A stretch of DNA of 53,806 bases from assembly GCF_029502005.1 (NCBI RefSeq), contig NZ_JAMQOT010000016.1:1-53806 (forward strand). The letters run 5' to 3'. This document shows, in pieces, positions 8,471 to 17,873 of the stretch; positions within the stretch are counted from its first letter, which is position 1, and the number at the start of each line of letters is the position of its first letter. The notes under the pieces were generated by a model, which was not told where the DNA came from, did not search any database, and saw only the letters and a list, made by a program, of their open reading frames with translations. The stretch is from Natrinema salsiterrestre. Lineage in GTDB: Archaea; Halobacteriota; Halobacteria; Halobacteriales; Natrialbaceae. A program made the position numbers and the translations under genes.

Positions 8471-8671
8471 TCAATCATGATTACTATTCCCCTCCTCTTG
8501 AAGTTTATATATCAACGCCACAAGTGCTGATATAATAGCCACCTCTATAACACCAAATGTCCAAGCCAGGACCTTTCCCGTAGATAATGCGTATACCAAG
8601 CTCACAAACAAAATGGCGGCGACAGCTACCCATTTAGTCGAAACTTTGTTAGTAAGATAATTTAATGACAT
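8471..8671 (-). CDS. Small two-TM membrane protein, 66 aa
   Basis: From ATG 8671 the frame encodes MSLNYLTNKVSTKWVAVAAI and onward. Two hydrophobic helices (about 13-29 and 34-55) are followed by a charged tail, KLQEEGNSNHD. The amphipathic ends and compact helices look like a genuine small membrane protein, but there is no family assignment. It converges with the gene ending at 8414. Confidence 0.5.
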   Translation of the reverse strand: MSLNYLTNKVSTKWVAVAAILFVSLVYALSTGKVLAWTFGVIEVAIISALVALIYKLQEEGNSNHD

Positions 8672-8920
8672 AAATGGCTATTCATGGGGCATGGGTAAAG
8701 GCCCTTGGGTAGAGATATCACGGAGAGTGTTATAGAGCCAATGCGATCGTCATACTACCTTTTCAACCGTAGTCCAATTAAATCGTGGTCTCCATAACAG
8801 TAGTTGTGAATATAAGCCGTCATAATTCCGCCATATCTGTGAAATATACGTGCGAAATAAGATATCCAGATTTGCATAGAAGCGACACGTAAATGGACCA
8901 CCAGTATCAACTACTAACCG

Positions 8921-10324
8921 ATGAGTGACCGTTCGGCTCTTGCTCGCCGGACTAGTATCGCCTTATTGCTTACACTTGCAGTTCTCGCAACTGGTGTCGG
9001 TGTCGTCGCTGCGAGCATGACTGCTTCAGGCCTCTCCGCGGGTGAGACTGATGTCACCGTTCCAACATGGTTATACCTCGCGACTGGCGGCGGTACCGTT
9101 GGTGCCTCAGCTTTATTGACGATGCTCGTCACTGATCGTGAGGTGATTGATACATATCATGATCGTGCAATCAGAACGTCTACGGACCGACTGCTAACTG
9201 CAGGCTCATTTTTGTTCGGAGTAATCGGTATCCTTGGGCTTATACTAATTTTCGTCGCTGGTGTTGTGGGGCCGAACATTGGGTTAGTCAGCGCAACTGT
9301 CTTAGTGACATTTGTTGGTGGGCGTACTCTGTTAACTATTGGTGCCTATACCATCGGAAATCCATGGCCGGCACTTAACCCTTGGAAACAGATTGCTAGA
9401 GCGCTCCCAAACAGCTATAAATCCTATCCCTCTTCGTTCGCCTCCTGGCCCGCCGTGGTGGCACTATTGACGTTTGTTGGTCTCGAAGTTATCGCTCCCC
9501 TGACTTCGTCACCGACTATATTGTTGCTTGTACTTGGCTTCTACTCGCTATTTACACTCTCAGGTGCGGTCGTGTTTTCGCCGGAAACGTGGTTCCGACG
9601 TGGTGATCCGCTCTCAATGTGGTTTCGGTGCTATGGGGCTGTTGCGCCGATCCAACTAACTGATAATGGGTTCGAATTGCGGTACCCTGGATCACGGCTG
9701 AGCGATGCCGACCTCATCACTGACACTTCGCTTGTGGCGTTTGTACTTGCACTGGTCTGGGAACTAACCTACAGCGGATTCATTGTCACTCCACTAGGTG
9801 TCCAGACTATCGAATTCCTCGTCGGACTTGGTGTACCTCCCTTATTTGTCTATTTAACGCTTCTCGTCGGTGGCTTCGGTCTGTTCTGGAAGGTATACTG
9901 GATCGCGATTGATCGGACTCGCCGGCGGGCCGAGACGTATCTCTCCTGTCGATACCTTGGGCTGCGGTTCGCAACGCCATTGCTGGCCATCGCGGCCGGC
10001 TACCACCTCGCGCACTACATTGGATTCGGAATCTCACTGTGGCCGTCGTTGCTTGACGCCTTGGCGATGCCGCTGGATCCACCGCCGAACCCAACCCGGT
10101 ACGCTTTGCCAGGTTGGTTCAACTATGTTGAGATCGCTGGCATCCTGCTCGGCCACGTCCTCGCAGTTTGGATCGCCCACACCATCTCCTTTGAACTATT
10201 TCCTGGGAAGCTCCAAGCAATCAGGAGCCAGTATCCGCTCATCGTTTTAATGGTCTTTCTCACGATGGTGAGCCTCTATCTCGTTTCACAAGGAACGATG
10301 AACCCGCCATACATTTCGAGCTGA
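8921..10324 (+). CDS. Multi-spanning membrane protein, about 12 TM, possibly fenitrothion-hydrolase-like
   Basis: 467 aa from ATG 8921, largely hydrophobic with about 11-12 predicted TM segments. The first segment (TSIALLLTLAVLATGVGVVA) could be a signal anchor. A motif in an outer loop, IGNPWPALNPWKQIARALPN, together with a central GAVVFSPETWFRRGDPLS, resembles the multi-spanning family annotated from the FedA/FedB fenitrothion hydrolase subunits. That link is from memory of the family, not a search. Its position near blue copper and Dsb genes suggests envelope redox or transport work, which is inference. Its stop faces the second blue copper gene. Confidence 0.6.
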   Translation: MSDRSALARRTSIALLLTLAVLATGVGVVAASMTASGLSAGETDVTVPTWLYLATGGGTVGASALLTMLVTDREVIDTYHDRAIRTSTDRLLTAGSFLFGVIGILGLILIFVAGVVGPNIGLVSATVLVTFVGGRTLLTIGAYTIGNPWPALNPWKQIARALPNSYKSYPSSFASWPAVVALLTFVGLEVIAPLTSSPTILLLVLGFYSLFTLSGAVVFSPETWFRRGDPLSMWFRCYGAVAPIQLTDNGFELRYPGSRLSDADLITDTSLVAFVLALVWELTYSGFIVTPLGVQTIEFLVGLGVPPLFVYLTLLVGGFGLFWKVYWIAIDRTRRRAETYLSCRYLGLRFATPLLAIAAGYHLAHYIGFGISLWPSLLDALAMPLDPPPNPTRYALPGWFNYVEIAGILLGHVLAVWIAHTISFELFPGKLQAIRSQYPLIVLMVFLTMVSLYLVSQGTMNPPYISS

Positions 10325-10767
10325 CTAACCCACGATCGTAAACGGGGTGGCTGCTAGACGAGTACGATATTGGATTTTTGGCTCTGTTGAAATCATCATA
10401 ACATGATGGGTTTGCCACTCTGTGCGGTCAGTACAGGGAATACACATTCCGCTTAGTACGAGTGGCTATTTTCTAAGTTGCATCAGAATATTCTCCATCT
10501 GAAGAGATTTCAGGCTGTATTGTAGAAATAGGCCCTATCTTTGCAGGTGTTAGATCTATTTGAAGAGAAGATGTGCGTTCCCTGCCGGGGTGCGGTGGAA
10601 AATCATACTACCATCGTCTCGTGTCATCACACTACCCCGGCCTTGTTAATATTCAGGGCCGCTCAGGAGAGTAGTACTCAACGGCGACTCAGTAGCCGAG
10701 ACCTTGCTGCCTAGAGTGAAAATATTCACCCCAGTGACGACTGCTAAGATCTTCCCGAATAGAGTTG
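10325..10767. other. Intergenic stretch with an IS6-like end relic
   Basis: No gene is supported. GGCTCTGTTGAAATC at 10380-10394 resembles terminal repeats of haloarchaeal IS6-type elements. Related strings occur at 3995 and 53549. The rest is unremarkable. Confidence 0.3.
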
Positions 10768-11394
10768 TTATTCAGTTTGGTTTCCGGTTTCATTCCCACC
10801 AGTTTGGTTTCCGGTTTCATTCCCACCAGTTTGGTTTCCGGTTTCATTCCCACCAGTTTGGTTTCCGGTTTCATTCCCACCAGTTTGGTTTCCGGTTTCA
10901 TTCCCACCGTCACCGCCTTGGAGCTGGATATCTCCTTCCATCTGGGGGTGGGGCTGACAGCGGTAGAGGGCAATTTCGTCGGTCGCCTCGAACTCGAAGA
11001 ACAGGCCATCCCCCGGATCCGAGACGGGTTCGCCTGTCGTGTAGTCATCAACGACCTCGCCGCTCGAGTTGCGCAGTTCCATGTTGTGGGCGGCACCGTC
11101 GCCTTCCGACCAACCGATCTCGTAGGTTTCGCCGCTCTGGAGGATCAGCGTCGGGTTCTGCTCGCCCTCAATCGAGGACGGTGCAAGGCCTTCCCAGTAA
11201 CTGGTCTGACCACTAAAATCGATCTGCGTACCGGGGTCGATTTCGAACCCGCTTCCACCGCTGCCGTTCCCACCGCCATTACCGCCGCCGTTGCCATTAC
11301 CACCGCCACCGCAGCCGGCGACGAACGCCGTCGACGTCGCGACACCTGTCAGCGTGAGCATCCGCCGTCGGGATACATGCTTATCTTGTGTCAT
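10768..11394 (-). CDS. Halocyanin-like blue copper lipoprotein (copy 2) with repeat tail
   Basis: Paralogue of the gene at 3392-3913, 208 aa from ATG 11394. Tat signal (KHVSRRRMLTLTG) and lipobox FVAGC, Gly/Asn-rich linker, then the cupredoxin domain. Copper ligands: His in GAAHNMEL and the Cys-His-Met loop YRCQPHPQMEG. After the domain the protein ends in five exact copies of a nine-residue unit, GGNETGNQT, each with two N-X-T sequons, encoded by a 27-bp tandem repeat. The tail could be heavily N-glycosylated by AglB or act as a flexible spacer. Probable role: diffusible or tethered electron carrier on the outer face of the membrane. Confidence 0.88.
   Translation of the reverse strand: MTQDKHVSRRRMLTLTGVATSTAFVAGCGGGGNGNGGGNGGGNGSGGSGFEIDPGTQIDFSGQTSYWEGLAPSSIEGEQNPTLILQSGETYEIGWSEGDGAAHNMELRNSSGEVVDDYTTGEPVSDPGDGLFFEFEATDEIALYRCQPHPQMEGDIQLQGGDGGNETGNQTGGNETGNQTGGNETGNQTGGNETGNQTGGNETGNQTE
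10773..10907. repeat. Five tandem copies of a 27-bp unit
   Basis: Units start at 10773, 10800, 10827, 10854 and 10881 and appear identical, without spacers. Each encodes nine residues of the blue copper protein tail on the minus strand, so expansion or contraction keeps the frame. Confidence 0.95.
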
Positions 11395-11618
11395 CGGGTT
11401 GGCTTGGGACTCAACATGAATAGGTGAGTACCCGTCTAATGCATGGGAATCAAGCCTAATCGGAGATCCAACTCTCTGGACAAAAGCTGATAGCGATTTT
11501 AAATTGGTGTTTAGCTTTCACATGTGGTGTTCGTGTATACACGTTAAAAAACACATGAATGATATAATTTCAACAGATCCGGTTTTCGAATCAGCAAACA
11601 TTTCATCACGCCACTGCA

Positions 11619-11912
11619 ATGGTCGGACGAATGGTGACCGATCACATGATCGAACGAGAGTATCGGGTGCCGACGGACGAAGACGAGACCTGTCCGTACT
11701 GTGGGCGACCATTCCGATCCAAGCGCTATATGACATTTCACGTCGGCATCGATCATGCTGAGAAGTGTTCAGATGTCGAACTTGAGGCCTTTAATGAGGA
11801 GCGCGACGACGAGGAATACGAACTCTTCACGTTCCACTTCAAGGCAGCCATCTCCGTGTTCCTAGCCTACTTCCTGTTCACGTTCATTTATGCCCTCGTC
11901 TGGTCTGGATGA
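11619..11912 (+). CDS. Single zinc-finger protein with C-terminal TM helix
   Basis: 97 aa from ATG 11619 (ATG 11634 also possible). A C2H2 finger, CPYCGRPFRSKRYMTFHVGI followed by DHAEKC, lies at about residues 25-50. An acidic linker (EERDDEEYELF) leads to one C-terminal hydrophobic helix (AAISVFLAYFLFTFIYALVW). This looks like a cytoplasmic zinc finger tethered to the membrane and resembles haloarchaeal DUF7410-type proteins. The DsbA at 5852 has a related layout: fingers, then membrane helix. Function unknown. Confidence 0.75.
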   Translation: MVGRMVTDHMIEREYRVPTDEDETCPYCGRPFRSKRYMTFHVGIDHAEKCSDVELEAFNEERDDEEYELFTFHFKAAISVFLAYFLFTFIYALVWSG

Positions 11913-12172
11913 AATGGACTAATATTGCATAGCAGAGATTAGCTGCCGTGATGGCCTTGTTACGTACCTTTTGGCGGTGTGTGTATTATTGAAGGTCTTG
12001 ATATTATCGTTAAGAGATGGTAGACTCGCTGCAGGGCTCTTTGAGCATTTCAAATTTAGATGAGTAAGTCTACAGCCACGGAAACATGAGATAAGTCACT
12101 AGTATCCCGATTCCAAAAAGGAAGATCAATGACACCTCAGACAATACCTCCATTCCTAAGGATGATCGAACT

Positions 12173-13579
12173 ATGACTAACCGATCACGTCGCTCGCTTG
12201 CTAACGTCCGATCGTTACTTTCACGGAACCGACTCCGGGTCGCCTTCGCCGTTATTATACTCCTTTCGGCAACTATGGTCGTTAGCGCGTCGACAGGAGG
12301 AATTTCGACGGCGTCAAAGGACGATGTCCCGGAGGCACCGCCGACGGAGAATCACACTGTTGTCACTGAATCAGGACGGGCTGGGACGATTACGGCTTAC
12401 ACACCTGACGGCGAAGTCCTCTACTACAACAATACGCGGACGAAGTATTTCGATGTTGACCCCGTCGAGGGAGATCCCCTGACCGTTGAGTACACCGCTA
12501 CAGACACAATCCACACGGAAGGACCCACCTGTGGCGACCCGCCATGTACCCGGAACGTTATCGAACGAGCCGACCTCGAGACTGGGGAGGTTGAGGTCAT
12601 CTATGAGCGCTACGACTACAAGGAATACGCCGGTGAGTGGCATGACGCGGATCGCATCAATGAGACCCACGTCGTCGTCGCCGATATGGTCTCGGACCAG
12701 GTGTTCATCGTCAACACCGAGACGGAGGTCGTTGACTGGCTTTGGGATGCACAGAGCGACTTCCCCGTTGAGGAAGGCGGCTCGTACCCTCGCGACTGGG
12801 CTCATATTAACGACGTCGAATACATCGAATCAGGAGAAATGGGGGGTCGAATCATGGTCAGTCTCCGAAATCAGGATCAGGTTGTCTTTCTCGATCGACA
12901 AGAGGGTCTGCTTGGGAACTGGACGCTTGGAAGCGAGAACGACTACGATATCCAATATGAACAGCACAACCCCGACTACATCTCTGAGAGTGAGGGCGGG
13001 CCGGCCATCGTCGTCGCCGACTCTGAGAACGGCCGCGTTCAAGAGTTCCAGCGCGAGGACGGCGAGTGGAACCGAACCTGGCAGTGGGAGGACGACCGTA
13101 TCCAGTGGCCCCGCGACGCCGACCGACTTCCGAACGGCAACACGCTGATCTCCGACACCCACGGCAACCGAGTGATAGAAGTCAATCAGTCTGGCGATAT
13201 TGTCTGGCAGGTCCCATCAACGCTCCCCTACGAGGCTGAACGTCTCGAGACCGGCGATGAAAGTACGGGCGGCCAGAGCGCGGCCGCGCTCGGCCTTGAG
13301 TCCCGGATAGCAGCCGAGAGCGACGGTGGTGACGGTAGGGGCGTATTTGGGTTCAACCCACTGGGATTCCTCGGTGACCTCATCGAGTTGGTCCTCCCCC
13401 ACCGGATCTACAACGCCCTCCTGTTCGTGAGTCCGGTCTGGATAGGTCAATCTGAGTTCGCCGCTATTGGGATTGCACTACTGACAGGCTTGTTCTGGGC
13501 TGGCCTCGAGATCAGATGGCAGCTCAGTGACGCTGGGATCAGCTTTCGGCTTCCTGTCTCCCGTCAGGGCGACGACTGA
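12173..13579 (+). CDS. Arylsulfotransferase-family (ASST) membrane-anchored protein
   Basis: 468 aa. N-terminal hydrophobic anchor at about 23-41, then a β-propeller-like body with repeated motifs typical of the arylsulfotransferase family: HDADRINETHVVVADMVSDQ, WAHINDVEYIESGEMGGRIM, AIVVADSENGRVQEFQREDG, DADRLPNGNTLISDTHGNRV. Two C-terminal hydrophobic segments (about 395-415 and 425-450) anchor the other end. Family members transfer sulfuryl groups between phenols or act as propeller scaffolds; the substrate is not predictable. Several N-X-S/T sites fit an extracellular domain. It stands alone. Confidence 0.8.
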   Translation: MTNRSRRSLANVRSLLSRNRLRVAFAVIILLSATMVVSASTGGISTASKDDVPEAPPTENHTVVTESGRAGTITAYTPDGEVLYYNNTRTKYFDVDPVEGDPLTVEYTATDTIHTEGPTCGDPPCTRNVIERADLETGEVEVIYERYDYKEYAGEWHDADRINETHVVVADMVSDQVFIVNTETEVVDWLWDAQSDFPVEEGGSYPRDWAHINDVEYIESGEMGGRIMVSLRNQDQVVFLDRQEGLLGNWTLGSENDYDIQYEQHNPDYISESEGGPAIVVADSENGRVQEFQREDGEWNRTWQWEDDRIQWPRDADRLPNGNTLISDTHGNRVIEVNQSGDIVWQVPSTLPYEAERLETGDESTGGQSAAALGLESRIAAESDGGDGRGVFGFNPLGFLGDLIELVLPHRIYNALLFVSPVWIGQSEFAAIGIALLTGLFWAGLEIRWQLSDAGISFRLPVSRQGDD

Positions 13580-13722
13580 TGAGGTCATAGAATTACCGCC
13601 CATACGGGTTCCGCTTTCATCGCTTTTGCTTGGTATATTTCCAGAAAACCGAAGTTTTGTGGGATGGATATCCGGATAACACGTATGTGGTGCGCTCTAT
13701 TAGGTAAACATAGTACCTCTAA

Positions 13723-14787
13723 ATGGTCCAAATGCCACTCCTCATCTGGGCTGGTGTTCTCGTTATTGGTGCATTCGTCGCTCACTGGGGGGCTGACAAA
13801 CTAAGCGCACCACTCAAAAAGGTCCGCCGCCAGTGGGGTCTGACTTCCGTTGCCGGTGGTGCACTCGTCGGGATCGCCGCTGCTGGCTCTGAAATTGGTA
13901 TTAATACCATCAGCGCTTACCGAGGCGTCTCAGATATCGGTCTCGGAATGATGCTCGGATCTAACATCGTCTCCGTTCCCCTCATCGTCACGACTGCCTA
14001 CTTCGTGTCTCGCACAGAAAGTCTGGGGGGCGGAAACGGTGAGAATGAGGATAGTGGCAGTAATGGATCCACTGGCCAGTCTAACAGGCTAGAAGCAGGC
14101 CATGAACAGCACCGGCAGGAGAATTTACTTCGTATTGGTCGTGATGCAGTCCATGTCCTCACTGTGCCGTACTTGGGAATACTCGCTCTCGTCGCCATTC
14201 TCACAGTACCTGAACCAGTTCGAGGACTTCAACCGCTGGATGGGGTGGTTATGGGTGCGGCGTACCTCGTATATCTGGGGCAGGCATTCATGCGTGGCCG
14301 TTCTTCTCCAGAGGATGTTAAATGGAAGAGAAAAGAGATCGGTCTCACTATTGCTGGGTTAGTCGCACTCGCCGCGGGAGCATATACAACCGTCCGTGCA
14401 ACAGAGAAAATTGTGGCTGGACTAGGGATCACCCGGCTCATCGGGGGATTGTTTATTACGGCGATTGTCACGGCACTTCCCGAAATTTTTGCCACCAGAA
14501 GCGTCGTCAAAAGTGGCCAAGTGACTGCCGGGACGACGAGCGTCATCGGCGATAACGCTGTGACGATGACCGTGGCGTTTCTCCCGCTAGCTGTTGTTAC
14601 CGTCCCGATTGATAACTTCCAGTTATACTGGGTGAACCTTACATTTGTGGCCATCGTGGCAGCGATGTTTGGTTTACTCATTCACGTCGGCTCGGTCGGT
14701 GAACACGGATTTGAGCGCTGGCAGGTTCTGGCCCTTGATGGCGTGTATCTCCTATACCTGATCGTGATAGCGTTCTGGGTACTGTGA
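13723..14787 (+). CDS. Sodium/calcium exchanger (CaCA) family protein
   Basis: 354 aa, about ten TM helices in two inverted halves. The α1 repeat is GSEIGINTISAYRGVSDIGL followed by GMMLGSNI. The α2 repeat is TALPEIFATRSVVKSGQVTA followed by GTTSVIGDNAV. A long polar loop rich in Gly, Asn and Glu (about 100-130) separates the halves, like the regulatory loop of exchangers. Likely a Ca2+ or cation:Na+/H+ antiporter. The codon at 13723 is ATG; a Met three codons in is equally possible. Confidence 0.85.
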   Translation: MVQMPLLIWAGVLVIGAFVAHWGADKLSAPLKKVRRQWGLTSVAGGALVGIAAAGSEIGINTISAYRGVSDIGLGMMLGSNIVSVPLIVTTAYFVSRTESLGGGNGENEDSGSNGSTGQSNRLEAGHEQHRQENLLRIGRDAVHVLTVPYLGILALVAILTVPEPVRGLQPLDGVVMGAAYLVYLGQAFMRGRSSPEDVKWKRKEIGLTIAGLVALAAGAYTTVRATEKIVAGLGITRLIGGLFITAIVTALPEIFATRSVVKSGQVTAGTTSVIGDNAVTMTVAFLPLAVVTVPIDNFQLYWVNLTFVAIVAAMFGLLIHVGSVGEHGFERWQVLALDGVYLLYLIVIAFWVL

Positions 14788-14905
14788 TTTGAGCCGATCA
14801 TATTATTCTCGAAAATTCCTAGCTGGATAGAAGGAGAAATCCATAATTTCATCGCTGTTCTAGAACAGTAGAAGTTTGCTGTGGATTTTGCTCACTACTC
14901 TATTC

Positions 14906-15085
14906 GGCCCTGGTGAATCGTCAGAAGGCGTTGGATTGGACTGTCTTAGCACTCCTCTGAACGAATCCAATCGCTTCGCCAGCATGGACTTGCTGGAAGT
15001 CATCGCCAAAATGACCTAAACGCAGCGTATCGACCCACTGAATCTAGTGGTGGAAGTCGCCGTCGTCTAGCGATTCACCTGAGCC
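14906..15085. mobile_element. 180-bp MITE of the IS5-family element
   Basis: The left end GGCCCTGGTGAATCGTCAGA and the right end read inward, GGCTCAGGTGAATCGCTAGA, match at 19 of 25 positions and match the ends of the IS at 4486-5419. No coding capacity. The flanking 8-mers CTCTATTC (14898-14905) and CTCTATTT (15086-15093) differ at one base, consistent with a target-site duplication. It is thus a non-autonomous element that the resident IS5 transposase could mobilise. Confidence 0.8.
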
Positions 15086-15165
15086 CTCTATTTAAGTATT
15101 CTACAGGCGTCAAGGTGAATTTGTTGTTAATAGACTCGTAGGCCATTAGCAACATGCTAGTAATT

Positions 15166-15171
15166 TTATCC
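15166..15171 (+). promoter_or_regulatory. Possible TATA box of the metal ATPase gene
   Basis: TTTATC lies within GTAATTTTATCCC, about 50 bases upstream of ATG 15220, implying a leader of about 25 bases. Confidence 0.35.
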
Positions 15172-15219
15172 CTATTTTCGCAGCTACATTAATAGGGCTA
15201 AAGCGATTAGAGTCATACA

Positions 15220-17844
15220 ATGGCTGATGAACCCACAGGATCACCACAAGATCAACCTCGAGAGAGTGATCACAACCATGGTCATGATCATGACTCTGAC
15301 CACGACCAAAACCCTGAGAGAGCACTCGGTTTCAGGGAGAGTGAGGCAGTCCAGTTGTCAGTTTCAGAAATGGATTGTCCTTCCTGTGCCGGAAAAGTCG
15401 AAAATAGCGTCCAGAAGCTCGACGGAATCGAGGACATCGACCCGCAGGTGACGACAGGGACGTTGACAGTCACCTACGACGGGTCACAAACGTCAGCGGA
15501 CGCTATCGCAGAGCGCGTCGAAAAGGCAGGCTACAGCGTTGATACCGATTCTAGTGAGGATACGGTGACGTTCACCGTCCCTGAGATGGACTGTCCGTCG
15601 TGTGCCGGCAAGGTCGAGAACTCACTCGACAAACTCGATGGCGTCACCTATGACACACGACCGACCGCTGGAAACGTCGTCGTAACGTACGACTCATCGT
15701 CACACTCCATAAACGAGATCGTCGACGCGATTGAGGCGGCTGGCTACGAGATCACCGACTCCTCCGCAGAGACAGGCGTCGGTTCCGACGACGAGCCGAC
15801 CGACGAACGTGAGAGCGTCTGGACCAGTTCGCGTGCGATCAAAACATGGATCAGTGGTGGGTTCGTCGCGCTCGGTCTCCTATTCGAGTTCCTCATTACG
15901 AGCCAAAACGCCCGTCTGGCAACGGTTGTTGGCCGTGAGTTGTTCGTCGCGGATATCCTCTTCCTCGTCGGCATCGGGATCGCCGGCCAGGTAATCTTCC
16001 GCAACGGCTACTACTCGCTTCTCAACCGAAACTTGGATATCGACCTGCTGATGTCGATCGCTATCGGCGGTGCCGTCACCGCGGGGCTCGCGTTCGGTCA
16101 GTCACTCTACTTCGAAGCTGCGACGCTGGCGTTCCTCTTCAGCGTCTCCGAACTCCTCGAGCGGTACTCGATGGACCGAGCCCGTAACTCCCTCCAGGAA
16201 CTCATGGACCTCTCGCCGGACGAAGCCATGGTTAAACGTGACGGAGAAGAAATCACGGTCCCTGTTGAGGAGGTATCCGTCGGTGAGATCGTCATCGTCC
16301 GACCCGGCGAGAAGATACCACTAGATGGCGACGTTTGTGAGGGCGAAAGCGCTGTCAACCAAGCACCAATCACTGGCGAGAGCATTCCCGTCGACAAGAC
16401 AGCAGGCGACGAGGTATTCGCCGGTAGTATCAACGAGGAAGGGTATTTGGAGGTCGAAGTCACCTCAGAATCTGGCGATAACACCCTCTCACGAATCGTC
16501 GAGATGGTCGAAGATGCTCAAGCTAACAAGACTGAACGTGAGCAGTTCGTCGATCGATTCTCGGCGTACTATACGCCGGTAGTCGTCATGTTTGGTGTCC
16601 TTGTCGCGCTCGTTCCACCACTTGTCTTCGGTGGCTCGTGGGTCACCTACATCGTCTACGGGCTGACACTACTCGTATTGGCTTGTCCATGTGCATTTGT
16701 CATCTCAACGCCTGTATCCGTGGTGTCGGGTATCACCAGCGCCGCAAAGAACGGTGTCCTGATCAAGGGTGGTAACTACCTTGAGGCAATGGGTGAGGTC
16801 GATGCTATTGCGATGGACAAGACGGGTACGATCACGAAGGGCGAACTCACTGTTACCGACGTTATCCCTCTCAACGATAACACCGAAAAGGATGTTCTCC
16901 GGTGTGCTCGTGGGCTCGAGTCACGGAGTGAACACCCCATCGGTGAGGCCATCATCGATAGGGCAGTCGACCAGAATGTCGGTGACCGCGATGTCTCGGA
17001 CTTCGAGAGCCTCACTGGGAAGGGAGTTCGCGCAGACCTTGATGGGACGACTCACTATGCTGGCAAACCGGGATTTTTCGACGAATTAGGCTTCGACCTT
17101 GGCCATGTCCATGCCACGACCGATGGCGGTGTCGTTACCCAGAAAACGCAACAGATATGTGAAAAGAACCGATGTCTCGATCTACTTGATGGCGTTGTTC
17201 CTGACCTCCAAGCCGAGGGGAAGACGGTTGTCTTGGTTGGCACAGAGGACGAACTTGAAGGAATAATCGCCGTTGCCGATGAAGTTCGCCCGGCGGCAAA
17301 GCGTACTATCGAGCGACTGCATGACCTCGGTATCGAGCAGATTATCATGCTCACTGGCGATAATGAACGTACTGCTCGTGCTATCGCTACGGAAGTTGGC
17401 ATCGATGAGTATCGCGCAGAACTTCTCCCTGATGAGAAAGTCAAGGCTATCCAAGAGCTCAATGAGCAGTACAACGGCGTTGCAATGGTTGGCGATGGCG
17501 TCAACGATGCACCGGCACTCGCGACAGCAACGGTTGGTGTCGCGATGGGTGCCGCGGGAACGGATACGGCGCTTGAGACTGCCGATATCGCGCTCATGGC
17601 CGACGATCTTACGAAGCTTCCGTATCTGTATGAGCTTTCGCACGACGCTAATAGCGTCATCCGTCAGAATATTTGGTCGAGTCTCGCCGCCAAGTCCCTT
17701 CTTGCGCTGGGGGTGCCATTTGGCTTCGTTCCCGTCTGGGCAGCAGTCCTCATCGGTGATGCCGGAATGACAACTGCCGTCACTGGGAACGCGATACGAC
17801 TGTCCCGTATCTCCCCTAAAGAGCTACTTGATCAATCGGACTGA
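15220..17844 (+). CDS. P1B-type heavy-metal ATPase, Zn/Cd type
   Basis: Exports divalent heavy metal ions at the expense of ATP, 874 aa. A His/Asp-rich start (HNHGHDHDSDHDQN) is followed by two HMA domains, each with MDCPSCAGK (Cys 53/56 and 125/128). The membrane core carries CPC at about 489-491 in LACPCAFVISTP, the ISTP ending being typical of Zn/Cd/Pb pumps rather than CopA. Other motifs: TGES in the actuator, phosphorylated Asp about 533 in DKTGT, SEHPIGEAI, and GDGVNDAPAL. A Cys-containing insertion (QICEKNRCLDL) sits in the nucleotide domain. It faces a CDF exporter convergently. Zn/Cd/Pb specificity is inferred from the motif. Confidence 0.92.
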   Translation: MADEPTGSPQDQPRESDHNHGHDHDSDHDQNPERALGFRESEAVQLSVSEMDCPSCAGKVENSVQKLDGIEDIDPQVTTGTLTVTYDGSQTSADAIAERVEKAGYSVDTDSSEDTVTFTVPEMDCPSCAGKVENSLDKLDGVTYDTRPTAGNVVVTYDSSSHSINEIVDAIEAAGYEITDSSAETGVGSDDEPTDERESVWTSSRAIKTWISGGFVALGLLFEFLITSQNARLATVVGRELFVADILFLVGIGIAGQVIFRNGYYSLLNRNLDIDLLMSIAIGGAVTAGLAFGQSLYFEAATLAFLFSVSELLERYSMDRARNSLQELMDLSPDEAMVKRDGEEITVPVEEVSVGEIVIVRPGEKIPLDGDVCEGESAVNQAPITGESIPVDKTAGDEVFAGSINEEGYLEVEVTSESGDNTLSRIVEMVEDAQANKTEREQFVDRFSAYYTPVVVMFGVLVALVPPLVFGGSWVTYIVYGLTLLVLACPCAFVISTPVSVVSGITSAAKNGVLIKGGNYLEAMGEVDAIAMDKTGTITKGELTVTDVIPLNDNTEKDVLRCARGLESRSEHPIGEAIIDRAVDQNVGDRDVSDFESLTGKGVRADLDGTTHYAGKPGFFDELGFDLGHVHATTDGGVVTQKTQQICEKNRCLDLLDGVVPDLQAEGKTVVLVGTEDELEGIIAVADEVRPAAKRTIERLHDLGIEQIIMLTGDNERTARAIATEVGIDEYRAELLPDEKVKAIQELNEQYNGVAMVGDGVNDAPALATATVGVAMGAAGTDTALETADIALMADDLTKLPYLYELSHDANSVIRQNIWSSLAAKSLLALGVPFGFVPVWAAVLIGDAGMTTAVTGNAIRLSRISPKELLDQSD

Positions 17845-17873
17845 CGGGTGGATCGAACGGAATACTACTGTTT

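Noticed and set aside
10773-10907. Possible CRISPR array
   Set aside because: The units are contiguous, without spacers, and encode protein in frame.
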